This document shows positions 27,983 through 37,359 of a stretch of 64,000 nucleotides of DNA, in pieces. The stretch covers positions 372,001-436,000 of the forward strand of contig CAWIVH010000013.1 in NCBI GenBank assembly GCA_963839475.1. The letters run 5' to 3'. Origin of the DNA: CAWIVH01 sp963839475 (GTDB taxonomy: Bacteria; Acidobacteriota; UBA6911). The position numbers and the translations under genes are program-made. The notes below the pieces were generated by a model that did not search any database, was not told the origin of the DNA, and worked only from the letters and a program-made list of their open reading frames with translations. Numbering within the stretch: the stretch's first letter is position 1; the number at the start of each line of letters is the position of its first letter.

Positions 27983-29224
27983 CTACGGGCTCATGAATAC
28001 ATGCGCGAACACTTGAGCGTCTCCGATCATGTTCGATTTCCGACAGTATTCGTCGGGTTCATGAGCCGCTTCATCGATGGTCGCCCAGACCGCTGCGTCG
28101 TAACCGGCGCGGCGGAAAATCGCGGCTACCGTCCCGCCGCCGATGCCCATAGGCTTCCCCTCGCGGCCATGGACCTCCCGTAGTGCTTTCTGCAGGGCAA
28201 GCACGACCGGGGCGTCCACAGGAGTTGCTGGAGCCGCTTGATCACCTTGGAGAATCTCGATCGCGACTCCTACTTTGAACTCGCCCTCCACCTTCAAGCA
28301 CTCTTCGCGGATGGTCTGAAGCACGTCCGAAACCAGGTAACTCGGAAGAATCCGGCAGTCGAAGAAAAAAATATCCTCTCCCGGGATGGAGTTGACATTG
28401 GGAACATTGGCTTCCTTTTTTGTCGGCTCGAAGGTGGATATCGGAGGATCGAAAACACTGTCCTTTCGGTCAAACTGGCTGTGCAACCGCTCATGAAGGC
28501 GAGTTATCAGGTGGCTTCCGGCAAGGTGGGCGTTGATCCCCCTCTCCGGCGTACTCGCGTGAACCTGCTTGCCTCTGACCATGAATCGGATCCAGCAAAT
28601 TGATTTTTCCGCTACTTCAATCATGGTTCCGGCCGCGTCGCCCGAATCCGGCACCAGGATGAGGTCGTTTTTCCCGAACAGCTCCGGGTGCTCTTGAAGA
28701 ACCCATTGGATTCCCCATCGGCTAGCGGTTTCTTCATCGGCGACAAAAAGGAGGCCGACATTGCATTCGGGCGTATCACCCAACTCAAGCAGGGCGCGCG
28801 CGGCGAAAATGGCAGAGACCACCCCCTGGTGGTTGTCCTCGGTGCCTCGTCCGATCAATTTGTCGCCCTCAACCCGAAGTGTCCACGGGTCCCCGCTCCA
28901 GAGTTTCAGGTCCCCTGGAGGGACAACGTCCAGGTGCGACATGATCCAGGTGGTGCGTTCAGGATTCTTACCTTTCAAGCGGGCTATTATATTAGGCCTG
29001 CCTGACGGGCAGTCTGGATCGGGCGCCCAATACTCTTCGATATCGGTGAACCCGGCATCACGGAGATAATCGACCAGGAAGGCTGCTTTTTTCCCTTCCC
29101 CTTCTCCGCCATTCAGGGGTGAGAGCGCAGGAATAGCGGTTAGCCGTGCCTGGAGTTCTACCATTTGTTCACCAAAGCTCGCGATTTTTTCGATGATGCG
29201 CTGGATCCCCTCGGGCCTGGTCAT
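27983..29224 (-). CDS. M20-family metallopeptidase (ArgE/DapE/CPG2 type)
   Basis: The 413-residue protein has the binuclear zinc site of M20 peptidases: HLDVVPPGD, the bridging Asp in RGTEDNHQG, and VADEETAS with the catalytic and metal Glu. A dimerisation domain lies at about 205-320, and the last metal His is probably in EAAHEPDE. No signal peptide is seen, so it is cytoplasmic. The substrate is a peptide or acylated amino acid and cannot be specified. It is third in the operon after ettA and the ferredoxin-like gene, 18 bases downstream. Confidence 0.9.
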   Translation of the reverse strand: MTRPEGIQRIIEKIASFGEQMVELQARLTAIPALSPLNGGEGEGKKAAFLVDYLRDAGFTDIEEYWAPDPDCPSGRPNIIARLKGKNPERTTWIMSHLDVVPPGDLKLWSGDPWTLRVEGDKLIGRGTEDNHQGVVSAIFAARALLELGDTPECNVGLLFVADEETASRWGIQWVLQEHPELFGKNDLILVPDSGDAAGTMIEVAEKSICWIRFMVRGKQVHASTPERGINAHLAGSHLITRLHERLHSQFDRKDSVFDPPISTFEPTKKEANVPNVNSIPGEDIFFFDCRILPSYLVSDVLQTIREECLKVEGEFKVGVAIEILQGDQAAPATPVDAPVVLALQKALREVHGREGKPMGIGGGTVAAIFRRAGYDAAVWATIDEAAHEPDEYCRKSNMIGDAQVFAHVFMSP

Positions 29225-29242
29225 TGAAGCCTCCTCGTATTG

Positions 29243-30091
29243 CTAAACAGTTCCCTGCTGTAGAACATCACCCCGTATCCCGATCACCCTGTAGTGAATT
29301 GGGATTTTGCGTAAAGCCCGGCTCGCTGCCTGCCGGGCCAGCTGGAAAAGGCCGGCACAGCATGGCACCTGCATGATCATGACATTGATGGAACGGATTT
29401 TCGCCGAATCGATCAAGTCTACAAGCTTCGAAAGATAAACCTCCTGGCCATCGTCCAGCTTGGGGCAGCCGATTGCCAGGGTCTTGCCGCTTAGGTACTG
29501 GCTGTGAAATCCATCCACGCTGAACGGCACGCAATCGGCGGCGAGTAACAAGTCGGATCCTTCGAAATGCGGAGCCATGGGATTTATGAGATGAAGCTGG
29601 ATCGGCCAATGGGTCAGCTGGGAACCTCTGGTTTCAGACATTTCGGGAGCCAATTCTGCCGGGCTAAAGCTGACAGTCTGCGATCCCGGGCATCCCCCGG
29701 ATGGCCGGGCCGGCCTTTCGGCGCGTAGCCCTTCCGAACCTATATTTACGAGGCGAGGGTCCCGGTCAAGGAATTCCATGGCCACGCGCAGCGATTCCGC
29801 ATCATTATGTTCGCGGAGATGTTTCAAATGAGACTCAACCGCGGCAGCTCCTTGGGCGGCGATGTTAGCGATGACGCTCTTCTCATCATAGGCCTCAGCC
29901 TCCCGCACCTCCACTGTGATCGCACCCTCGGGGCAGCGGCCGAGACACGCTCCCAGGCCGTCGCAAAGGCGGTCTCCGACCAGGCGCGCTTTCCCATCCA
30001 CAATCTGCAGGGCTCCCTCCGGGCAGTTGGGAATGCATTCTGCACACCCGTTGCATTTGGCTTCGTCGATTCGAATGATGGTTCGCTGCAT
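29243..30091 (-). CDS. 4Fe-4S dicluster ferredoxin-like protein with C-terminal extension
   Basis: The N-terminus carries a full 4Fe-4S motif (CNGCAECIPNCPEGA, residues 13-27) and a second, looser one (CDGLGACLGRCPEGAI) with only three clear cysteines. About 180 residues follow without a known domain name. They include CVPFSVD, IGCPKLDD and MQVPCCAGLF, whose cysteines may bind a further cluster. This architecture is known from anaerobes as a putative iron-sulfur protein. The partner is unknown. It lies 11 bases after ettA and 18 before the M20 gene. Confidence 0.85.
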   Translation of the reverse strand: MQRTIIRIDEAKCNGCAECIPNCPEGALQIVDGKARLVGDRLCDGLGACLGRCPEGAITVEVREAEAYDEKSVIANIAAQGAAAVESHLKHLREHNDAESLRVAMEFLDRDPRLVNIGSEGLRAERPARPSGGCPGSQTVSFSPAELAPEMSETRGSQLTHWPIQLHLINPMAPHFEGSDLLLAADCVPFSVDGFHSQYLSGKTLAIGCPKLDDGQEVYLSKLVDLIDSAKIRSINVMIMQVPCCAGLFQLARQAASRALRKIPIHYRVIGIRGDVLQQGTV

Positions 30092-30102
30092 TCTGATTCC
30101 TT

Positions 30103-31788
30103 TCAGCTCCGGACCAAAGGCTTGTACTTGATTCGATGAGGCTGATCGGCCAGCGCACCCAGGCGGCGTTTCCGGTCAGCTTCGTAATCCTGATAATTGC
30201 CTTCAAACCAGACCACCTTGGAGTCTCCCTCGAATGCCAGGATATGCGTTGCAATGCGGTCGAGAAACCAGCGATCGTGGCTGATCACGACCGCACAACC
30301 TGCAAACGACAGCAGCGCCTCTTCGAGAGCACGCAGGGTGTCGACGTCCAGGTCGTTGGTCGGTTCGTCAAGGAGCAGCAGATTGCCTCCGCTGCGCAGA
30401 AGTTTGGCCAGGTGGACGCGGTTTCTTTCGCCTCCCGACAGGTCCTTAACCCGTTTCTGCTGATCAGACCCTTTGAAATTGAAGGCCGAGGCATAGGAAC
30501 GGGCCGGCACCTCGCGCTTTCCGAGGACCACCATATCGCCGCCATCGCTGATTTCCTCCCAGACCTGCCGTTCACCCTGGAGCGAATCGCGGCTCTGGTC
30601 GACATAGGCGATCTTGACGGTTTCACCGATCCGCAACGTTCCGTCGTCAGGTTTCTCCTCTCCGACGATCATGCGGAACAGGGTAGTCTTGCCCGCTCCG
30701 TTCGCCCCGATCACTCCGACGATTCCGCCGGGCGGCAATTTGAAGGAGAGATCCTCGATCAGGAGCCTGTCACCGAAACCTTTTCGCAGATCCTTGGCTT
30801 CAACCACGAGGTCACCGAGCCTGGGCCCGGGCGGTATGTGGATTTCAGTGGCTTGCGCGCGGCGATCGGCCTCCATCTCCTCTTCCAGCAGCTTTTCATA
30901 GGCATTCAGGCGGGCTTTCCCCTTGGCCTGGCGCGCCCTCGGGGACATGCGAACCCACTCGAGCTCATGTTGCAGCGTGCGTCTGCGCGAAGACTCCTGC
31001 TTTTCTTCCAGCGCCAGGCGCTGCTGTTTTTGATCCAGCCACGAGGAGTAATTTCCCTCCCAGGGGATTCCCTCTCCCCGGTCCAACTCCAGGATCCAGC
31101 CTGCGACATTGTCGAGGAAATATCTGTCGTGGGTGATGGCGACAACCGTTCCCGGGTAATCTTTGAGGAATCGTTCCAGCCATGCAACCGATTCGGCATC
31201 GAGGTGGTTGGTGGGTTCGTCGAGCAGGAGAAGATCGGGACGCGCGAGCAGCAGGCGGCAAAGGGCAACCCGGCGCCTCTCGCCGCCGGATAGTTTCGTT
31301 ACCTCCAAATCGCCGGGTGGACATCGGAGTGCATCCATGGCGATCTCCAGAGTCCGGTCGATTTCCCAGGCATTGCAGGCGTCGATGGCATCCTGGACCC
31401 GGGCCTGCTCCGCCAAAAGCTTGTCCATTTCGTCGTCCGAAAGCTCCTCACCGAAACGGGCGTTGATTTCGTCGAACTTTGCCAGCAAAGCTCTCGTTTC
31501 CTTCACTCCTTCTTCGATGTTCCCCAAAACGTTTTTTGCGGGATCCAGCTGCGGTTCCTGCTGCAGGAATCCGACTTTTACTCCCTCGGCCGGCCAGGCT
31601 TCTCCCAGAAAATCCTTGACCACTCCGGCCATAATTTTCAGTAGGGTGCTTTTCCCGGCGCCGTTCGCGCCGATCAGCCCGATTTTTGCGCCGGGAAAAA
31701 AGGAGAGCCATATTCCTTTCAGGACTTCGCGATTCGGCGGGTAGACCTTGCGCAGGTCCTTCATCACGTAGATGTATTGATACGACAT
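30103..31788 (-). CDS. ettA: ABC-F protein EttA, translational throttle
   Basis: The 561-residue protein has two ABC ATPase domains in one chain without membrane segments. Walker A sites are GANGAGKS at 40-47 and GANGAGKTT in the second half; signatures are LSGGERRRVAL and LSGGERNRVHL. Walker B is LLLDEPTNHLDA and LLLDEPTNDLDV. The start MSYQYIYVMKDLRKVYPP and the linker match EttA, which binds the ribosomal E-site and gates initiation by energy level. It heads an operon with the ferredoxin-like and M20 genes. Confidence 0.93.
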   Translation of the reverse strand: MSYQYIYVMKDLRKVYPPNREVLKGIWLSFFPGAKIGLIGANGAGKSTLLKIMAGVVKDFLGEAWPAEGVKVGFLQQEPQLDPAKNVLGNIEEGVKETRALLAKFDEINARFGEELSDDEMDKLLAEQARVQDAIDACNAWEIDRTLEIAMDALRCPPGDLEVTKLSGGERRRVALCRLLLARPDLLLLDEPTNHLDAESVAWLERFLKDYPGTVVAITHDRYFLDNVAGWILELDRGEGIPWEGNYSSWLDQKQQRLALEEKQESSRRRTLQHELEWVRMSPRARQAKGKARLNAYEKLLEEEMEADRRAQATEIHIPPGPRLGDLVVEAKDLRKGFGDRLLIEDLSFKLPPGGIVGVIGANGAGKTTLFRMIVGEEKPDDGTLRIGETVKIAYVDQSRDSLQGERQVWEEISDGGDMVVLGKREVPARSYASAFNFKGSDQQKRVKDLSGGERNRVHLAKLLRSGGNLLLLDEPTNDLDVDTLRALEEALLSFAGCAVVISHDRWFLDRIATHILAFEGDSKVVWFEGNYQDYEADRKRRLGALADQPHRIKYKPLVRS

Positions 31789-31886
31789 AGGAAGCTCCTT
31801 GGGATATTCATTTCCTCAGGGTTCAAAAGATGCCTGGGAAGGAGTAAGGATATGGAATCTGAAGTGATACCTCAACCGCTAATCCA

Positions 31887-31921
31887 TTGCGGATTGCGGA
31901 TCTCAAATTGCGAATTGTTTG
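31887..31921. repeat. Heptamer tandem repeat, inverted arm
   Basis: Five tandem 7-base units: TTGCGGA, TTGCGGA, TCTCAAA, TTGCGAA and TTGTTTG. They are inverted relative to the array at 31966-31993, 44 bases away, making a large imperfect palindrome. Confidence 0.6.
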
Positions 31922-31965
31922 TTCATTGGGTTCTAAAGCGAGGCAATCTGGCATAGGACATCCAA

Positions 31966-31993
31966 TTCGCAATCTGCAATTCGCAGTTCGCAA
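31966..31993. repeat. Heptamer tandem repeat at the penicillin acylase stop
   Basis: Four tandem 7-base units: TTCGCAA, TCTGCAA, TTCGCAG and TTCGCAA. They end directly before the stop codon at 31995-31997 of the acylase gene. A similar array stands beyond the 5' end of the same gene at 34441-34461. Confidence 0.65.
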
Positions 31994-31994
31994 T

Positions 31995-34409
31995 TTATTG
32001 TTTCGGCACGATCAGCATTTTTTCCTCGGTCACCGATTCAATCTTTTCCCGGCTGTAGAAAACAGGAAAGTATTTCCCCTTGGCCCAGAGTTCGAAAAGG
32101 TCGCGGTAGTGCGGGCTGTCGGGATTCCCCGATTGCCCCGGCGCATTCGTACCCAGGCAATTGTCCCAATTGCCGGTGTCGGCTATGAAGCGGAATGAAG
32201 CACCAGCCATCTGGTTGTCTCCGGCCCCTGTCGCATTCAAGGTGGAGGCATAGCCTCCGCGAGGCGCGGGTCCGACGTCAAATAGTGCCTGCAGTTCCGG
32301 TTTGACGGCTTTGCTCAGCGGGTGGCGGATCAAGGCGTGCTTGAATTTATTCTGCCCATACTGCCAGTTCGCAGTATCCGGACCCAGGCGTGACTTAAGA
32401 TCCGCGACTGCATTTCGCAAGCAACTCAAGAGCATTGCGTCCCGGCCTGCCAAGGGATTGTTCCCGAATCTTCCGTCCGGGGCCAAAACCCAGTCCATGA
32501 CTCTCTTCAGGTTCAGTGGGCCGAGGTCCGCCTGTGCCGATTTCGGTACGAGCAGGTTGCGCAGTTCCGCGGTCAGCCGGCGCTCCCAACTGACATAAAT
32601 TGCTGCCGCGACCGAATCGCGGTCCAACACAAAATCCCATGAAAGCAGCACGCGGCGGGATTTCTCCACGAACGGGTCATCATCCTTCAAATCCCGAAGC
32701 AAAGGAACTAGGGTCCTTGCCATCAGGGAGAGCTCATCATGCTGGATCCTCATCATGTCGGAAGTCGTCTGCATGCGCCCTTCCCGGAGCAGCTCCTCCA
32801 GGCGCGCTCCCCGCAGCTCGTCCCCCCACACGTAATGGAGCGCCTCGATTGGGGTGTATCCATCAGGCACCTGGTAATTGTTGGCCGTGGCATGGAAGCC
32901 CTTTTCGGGGTTGAAATGATGTGGCAAGTCGCGGATCGGCAAGTATCCATCCCACTCATAATGTCCGTCACCAGGGACAGGCACCAGCCCGCTGAAGTTC
33001 CGGCGGATGGGAGATATGCCAACCGCCTGATAGCCGATATTCTTGCCCGTATCGGCCCAAACCATATTCAGGGCGGGAATATTGCTATAGCTGCACGCCT
33101 CTCGGAATTCCTCCCAATTGGCGCTCTGATCGATGCGTAGACTGGCAAGGTACGGCGCTGAGCCGATCTCCATCCATGCTGCGCGCAGGGCGACGGCTTT
33201 GTGGCGGTTCGAGTCCTCGAATAGGACGGGTCCGTGGCGTGTGTATTTCAGATCGACGCTCACTGGCGCTTCGCCTTTCACGGGGATCGAATCCCGGATG
33301 ATCTTCATGTCTTCCCAGGTGTCTTTGTAGCGATATTGCCTGGGATTGGCTGGATTGGTCTCGTAAACATACAGGTCCTCACTGTCCTGGCCGAATATCG
33401 TCAGCCCCCAGGCGCCATTTTGATTGTGACCGATAGAGACGCCGGGCAGGGACGGTTCGCCGCCACCCAGAACATTCCAGCCGGGGGCGATCAGGTGTAC
33501 CCAGTAGCGAAGCGACGGCGCCTGGATCACACGATGCGGATCGTTTGCCAACAGAGGGAACCCGCTCGCGGTACGGCTGCCCGCGATCGTCCAATTATTA
33601 CTGCCAATCGATTCGCCCTGCGCCAAGAGCCAGGATTCACCAGGAATCAGCAAGGCAAGGCGATCGATTCCCGTATTTCTGCTTCGCTCCCCGGCTATGA
33701 TATCGGCAGGCGTGAAATCTATCGGGTCGCGGAAAGCGCTGTAGAGGTCGAGGATATTTTCCGACAGCAAGGAAGCGTCCATTGCGGGATCCAACTTGAT
33801 TTCCGGCTTGCCTGGCCGGAACCAAGAGAGTTCACGCACCTTATCCGGCCCCAGGTTGGCGACAGCACGCCCGAGGCCCAATTCCTGGAGGGCGTTTGCC
33901 ATCAACCCGGCGTGCCTGGAGATAACGACTTCAGCAGTCCATTTTCCGGGTTTGATCCCAAGCAGGCGGAATTCCCTTGGCAGCAGGGAAGGGTCTGCAT
34001 CGGTTTGCCGGACAAAGGCATTGATGCCGCCAATAAAGGAATTGATAATCTGTTCTCCCCGGGGGTGATAATGATTCAACTCTTTTCGGATATCCCCTCG
34101 AAACATGTGGAGCCTCGAGCCGGTATCCCGTTTCAGGGCACGCTTTCCCAGGATTTCAGCCGTCGTGCCCGTAGCCTGCCTTCGCCAGAGTTCGAGCTGG
34201 AACAGGCGGTCGCGCGCGGCATTGTATCCCTGAGCAAAGAAGAGATCCGCCTCATTGTTCGCATAGATGTGTGCGATTCCCCATCGGTCCCGCAATATTT
34301 CCACCCTATCTTTGATTCCTTCCATGGGAATGGAGTCGCGTTGGGCTTCGGCCCGGTAAGATAAGCAAAAGAGAAACAGGCAGGGGAGAAGAATCGGTCT
34401 CAGATTCAT
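31995..34409 (-). CDS. Penicillin acylase-family Ntn hydrolase
   Basis: A secreted amidohydrolase of the penicillin/acyl-homoserine-lactone acylase family. The precursor is cleaved to expose an N-terminal Ser. Here the new N-terminus is probably the Ser of SIGSNNWTIAGSRT, preceded by a spacer. A signal peptide (ILLPCLFLFCLSYRAEA) follows the ATG at 34409. An in-frame ATG at 34544 would add 45 residues but looks non-coding. The pocket segment LGGGEPSLPGVSIGHNQNGAWG is typical. The natural substrate (penicillin, quorum signal or other amide) is not clear. Heptamer repeats flank it on both sides. Confidence 0.9.
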   Translation of the reverse strand: MNLRPILLPCLFLFCLSYRAEAQRDSIPMEGIKDRVEILRDRWGIAHIYANNEADLFFAQGYNAARDRLFQLELWRRQATGTTAEILGKRALKRDTGSRLHMFRGDIRKELNHYHPRGEQIINSFIGGINAFVRQTDADPSLLPREFRLLGIKPGKWTAEVVISRHAGLMANALQELGLGRAVANLGPDKVRELSWFRPGKPEIKLDPAMDASLLSENILDLYSAFRDPIDFTPADIIAGERSRNTGIDRLALLIPGESWLLAQGESIGSNNWTIAGSRTASGFPLLANDPHRVIQAPSLRYWVHLIAPGWNVLGGGEPSLPGVSIGHNQNGAWGLTIFGQDSEDLYVYETNPANPRQYRYKDTWEDMKIIRDSIPVKGEAPVSVDLKYTRHGPVLFEDSNRHKAVALRAAWMEIGSAPYLASLRIDQSANWEEFREACSYSNIPALNMVWADTGKNIGYQAVGISPIRRNFSGLVPVPGDGHYEWDGYLPIRDLPHHFNPEKGFHATANNYQVPDGYTPIEALHYVWGDELRGARLEELLREGRMQTTSDMMRIQHDELSLMARTLVPLLRDLKDDDPFVEKSRRVLLSWDFVLDRDSVAAAIYVSWERRLTAELRNLLVPKSAQADLGPLNLKRVMDWVLAPDGRFGNNPLAGRDAMLLSCLRNAVADLKSRLGPDTANWQYGQNKFKHALIRHPLSKAVKPELQALFDVGPAPRGGYASTLNATGAGDNQMAGASFRFIADTGNWDNCLGTNAPGQSGNPDSPHYRDLFELWAKGKYFPVFYSREKIESVTEEKMLIVPKQ

Positions 34410-34440
34410 AGGTCGGTATCCGTTCCAAAGATCCTTTAGG

Positions 34441-34461
34441 ATCGCAAATGGCAAATCGCGG
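34441..34461. repeat. Heptamer tandem repeat upstream of penicillin acylase
   Basis: Three units of 7 bases: ATCGCAA, ATGGCAA and ATCGCGG. They match the consensus of the array at 31966-31993 and sit 32 bases upstream of the acylase start on the other side of the gene. Confidence 0.5.
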
Positions 34462-34577
34462 CGCGACGTTGTTTGGATTGTAGTTTTGCCGGCGGAAAAC
34501 CGCCAGACCATTCTTATTTTCCAAATCTCGTTGCGCGGGGGCACACGGCCGTGCGCCCCTGCATTTTTGGGTTTTCA

Positions 34578-34586
34578 TGCTAAACT
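34578..34586 (+). promoter_or_regulatory. Extended -10 promoter, leaderless OPT gene
   Basis: TG, one base, then TAAACT (34581-34586), followed six bases later by the ATG at 34593. Transcription would start at the initiation codon. No clear -35 box or Shine-Dalgarno site is present. Confidence 0.45.
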
Positions 34587-34592
34587 GCGCCG

Positions 34593-36503
34593 ATGATCAA
34601 GCCATCCGATTCGATCGCGGAGTTCACCTTCAAAGCTGTTGCCGCCGGAGTCGTCCTCGGGATTGTCTTCGGGGCAGCAAATGCCTACCTCGGCTTGCGT
34701 GTGGGAATGACAGTATCCGCATCCATTCCGGCCGCTGTGATGACCGTTGCTCTATTCAAGCTCTTCAGGGCGCGGGGCACGATACTCGAAGCCAATATTT
34801 CGCAGACCATCGGATCGGCTTCCACCGCGCTTGCCACTGGCTCCATATTCACGATACCTGCGCTGTTTCTTTGGGGAATCGCGCCGCCGTATCTCCAGGT
34901 CGTGGCGCTTTGTTTCCTGGGTGGAATTCTGGGACTTGCGGCCATGATTCCACTGCGCCGGCTTCTGATTGTCCAGGCCCACGACGAATTACCCTACCCT
35001 GAAGGAACGGCCTGTGCCGAAGTGCTCCGCGCAACTGCAGCTGGGTCTACCGGGAGCATCTGGATATTCCGCGGAATGGCTGTGGGGGCTGCACTCAAGC
35101 TGTTGATATCCTTGGCATTTCTGCTTCCGGGAATCATCGGTATGACTTTGCCGGTGCTGCCGAAAGCCGAGGTGGCTCTTGAACTGGCTCCAGCGCTGCT
35201 CGGCGTTGGTTTCATCCTGGGTTATCGTCAATCTGCGGTGATTGTGGCCGGATCGATTCTATCATCACTGGCGTTGATCCCGATGATTGCCTGGATGGGC
35301 AGCAACATGTCATCGCCGCTTTCCCCCGAGACAGTCCGCCTGATCCGTGACATGTCGGCCGAGGATATCTGGGGAAAATATGTGCGCTACATAGGGGCCG
35401 GCGCCGTAGCGACGGCGGGAATAATTACAGTGCTGCGCGGGCTCCCGTCGATGGCTGGGGCGTTCCTGGCTGTTGCGCGCGGATTTCGCAAATCTGCGGC
35501 CGCAGGTGCAGAGGGGGAATTTCCGGCGACCGACCGGGATCTCCCGGGTTCGTTTGTGTTCGGCACCATCATCTTCGTCGTTGTCACCTCGGCGCTTGTT
35601 CCCGGGATCTTCGGCGGAAACATGAGTCTTCTGCCGCGAGTCATCTGCGCTTCCGGCGTAGGCTTGTTCGGCCTCCTCTTCGTTACGGTCGCGGCGCGCA
35701 TCGTCGGCATTGTCGGGGTATCTTCCCAGCCGACCTCAGGGATTGCGCTGGTTACCCTCCTCGGCGTCGCCTCGGTCTTCGCTGCCGCCGGCTGGACCGA
35801 TCTTTCGGCCCGTGCGGCTGTCCTGACGGTCGGGACCATTGTCGCGATTGCGGCATCGAAGGCGGGCGATATTTCCCAGGACCTCAAAACCGGTTTTCTG
35901 GTCGGCGCCACGCCGGCGAAACAGCAGTTTGGCCAGTTAATCGGTGCTTCCTTCGCCTGTTGGGCGGTGGCGGCGACCGTAATCCTGCTCGGCACAGCCT
36001 ACACTTTCGGGTCGAAGGATATTCCCGCTCCGCAGGCAACCCTGATGAAAACGATCATTGAGGGCGTTCTTTCGGGCGAATTGCCCTGGAAACTCGTGCT
36101 TACTGGTGCTGGGGTATCGCTCTGCGGGATACTTTGCGGGGTGTCGGGTCTTGCGTTTGCCATTGGCGTGTACCTGCCGCTCTCTTCGATGGGCGCTATT
36201 TATGTGGGCGGCTGCGTGCGGGTCCTGGTGGATAAAGCCCGAAAAGGACAACCGAAGCAGGAAAGCGACCCGGGGATTTTGGCGGCTTCCGGGCTGGTAG
36301 CCGGCGAAGGGCTCGCCGGGGTGCTGGTGGCGGGTTTGGTCGCGGGGAAACTGGCGCCCAAATCGGTCGAGCCCAGGCTGCCCGGGCTCGCAGGAGAAAT
36401 CTGCAGCCTTGTGTCGATTCTGGCCGTCTGCTATTTCCTCTATCGCAGCGGCCGCACGAAAGTGAATGGAGTGCCCGATTCAGCTCCTGCGCTGCGCGAA
36501 TGA
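34593..36503 (+). CDS. OPT-family oligopeptide or metal-chelate transporter
   Basis: The 636-residue membrane protein has about 15 hydrophobic segments. Its N-terminal repeat (EFTFKAVAAGVVLGIVFGAANAYLGLRVGMTVSAS) and the IGSASTALATGSIFT and DELPYPEGTACAEVL segments are hallmarks of bacterial OPT proteins. These proteins move short peptides or metal complexes across the inner membrane, proton-coupled. The substrate cannot be told from sequence. Its 3' end overlaps the end of the convergent isoaspartyl peptidase gene by 24 bases. It lies near several peptide-cleaving enzymes, which would fit peptide use. Confidence 0.93.
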   Translation: MIKPSDSIAEFTFKAVAAGVVLGIVFGAANAYLGLRVGMTVSASIPAAVMTVALFKLFRARGTILEANISQTIGSASTALATGSIFTIPALFLWGIAPPYLQVVALCFLGGILGLAAMIPLRRLLIVQAHDELPYPEGTACAEVLRATAAGSTGSIWIFRGMAVGAALKLLISLAFLLPGIIGMTLPVLPKAEVALELAPALLGVGFILGYRQSAVIVAGSILSSLALIPMIAWMGSNMSSPLSPETVRLIRDMSAEDIWGKYVRYIGAGAVATAGIITVLRGLPSMAGAFLAVARGFRKSAAAGAEGEFPATDRDLPGSFVFGTIIFVVVTSALVPGIFGGNMSLLPRVICASGVGLFGLLFVTVAARIVGIVGVSSQPTSGIALVTLLGVASVFAAAGWTDLSARAAVLTVGTIVAIAASKAGDISQDLKTGFLVGATPAKQQFGQLIGASFACWAVAATVILLGTAYTFGSKDIPAPQATLMKTIIEGVLSGELPWKLVLTGAGVSLCGILCGVSGLAFAIGVYLPLSSMGAIYVGGCVRVLVDKARKGQPKQESDPGILAASGLVAGEGLAGVLVAGLVAGKLAPKSVEPRLPGLAGEICSLVSILAVCYFLYRSGRTKVNGVPDSAPALRE

Positions 36504-37358
36504 CATGAACGGAGTGTCCCAAAGGATAACTGCCTCTCCGCTCGAATCCATGGCGATCAGTCCGGCGGAGGAGGGAGAGACCTCTTCGATTTCGGCCATG
36601 ACGGCACGGGCGGCTTTTTCCAGGGGTTGGTTGTCGGACACCAGGTCACACAGCCGTTTGGCTGAAAGCAGGACCATGATGCGTTCCCCGACTCCCGTCA
36701 TGGATACGGCGGCTTTTCTGGTGCAATAGGTGCCCGCGCCTATGATCGGCGAGTCGCCGATGCGTCCCGGATAGCATTGCCCGGTTCCTCCGGTTGAGGT
36801 GCCGGCGGCAAGGTTCCCGGCATTGTCGAGTGCAACGCAACCGACCGTGCCGAGCCTCGGGTTGTCTTTCTTCCAGTCTGCGGCAAGCGCTGCATAGTCG
36901 AGGCGCCGGCACCCTTCTGACAGGTGTGATTGCCAGTAAGAGATTTTGGCCGGGGTGGCCACGATTCCGGAATCATGGCCCAGCTTCATGCCAAGCTGGA
37001 GTGCTTCCGGCCCGCAAAGCATGATGTGGGCATCCTGCTCCAGCAGGTAGCGAGCCAGCCTTATGGGATTTCTCAGCCCGGGAACCTGAGCAACAGCGCC
37101 GGCACGCCTGTCCCCTGACATCATGCTGGCATCCATGCGGGAGACTCCGTCAGCCTGAAGATAGCTCCCAGTGCCTGCATTCAGCAGGGGTTCATCCTCC
37201 AGTTTCCGGACTGCGGCTTCCACGGCGTCCAGGGCCGATCCGCCCTGCTGCAGGATCTCCCATCCGCAGTCGGCTGCTCGGCCGCAAGCTTCATTCCGCA
37301 GACGCTCCTCTTCGACCGTGACCGCGCCACAACCTCCGTGCACCACCAAACCAGCCAT
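36480..37358 (-). CDS. Isoaspartyl peptidase / L-asparaginase (T2 Ntn hydrolase)
   Basis: A plant-type asparaginase that splits isoaspartyl dipeptides or asparagine. Self-cleavage exposes the Thr in LGTVGCVALDNAGNLAAGTST; GGTGQCYPGRIGDSPIIGAGTYC is the substrate-binding loop. The opening VVHGGCGAV is conserved. I place the start at 37358, because AAGGAG lies six bases upstream; this gives 292 residues. No signal peptide is seen. The upstream esterase stop lies one base before its ATG, so the two are coupled. Confidence 0.92.
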   Translation of the reverse strand: MAGLVVHGGCGAVTVEEERLRNEACGRAADCGWEILQQGGSALDAVEAAVRKLEDEPLLNAGTGSYLQADGVSRMDASMMSGDRRAGAVAQVPGLRNPIRLARYLLEQDAHIMLCGPEALQLGMKLGHDSGIVATPAKISYWQSHLSEGCRRLDYAALAADWKKDNPRLGTVGCVALDNAGNLAAGTSTGGTGQCYPGRIGDSPIIGAGTYCTRKAAVSMTGVGERIMVLLSAKRLCDLVSDNQPLEKAARAVMAEIEEVSPSSAGLIAMDSSGEAVILWDTPFMSFAQRRS

Positions 37359-37359
37359 T

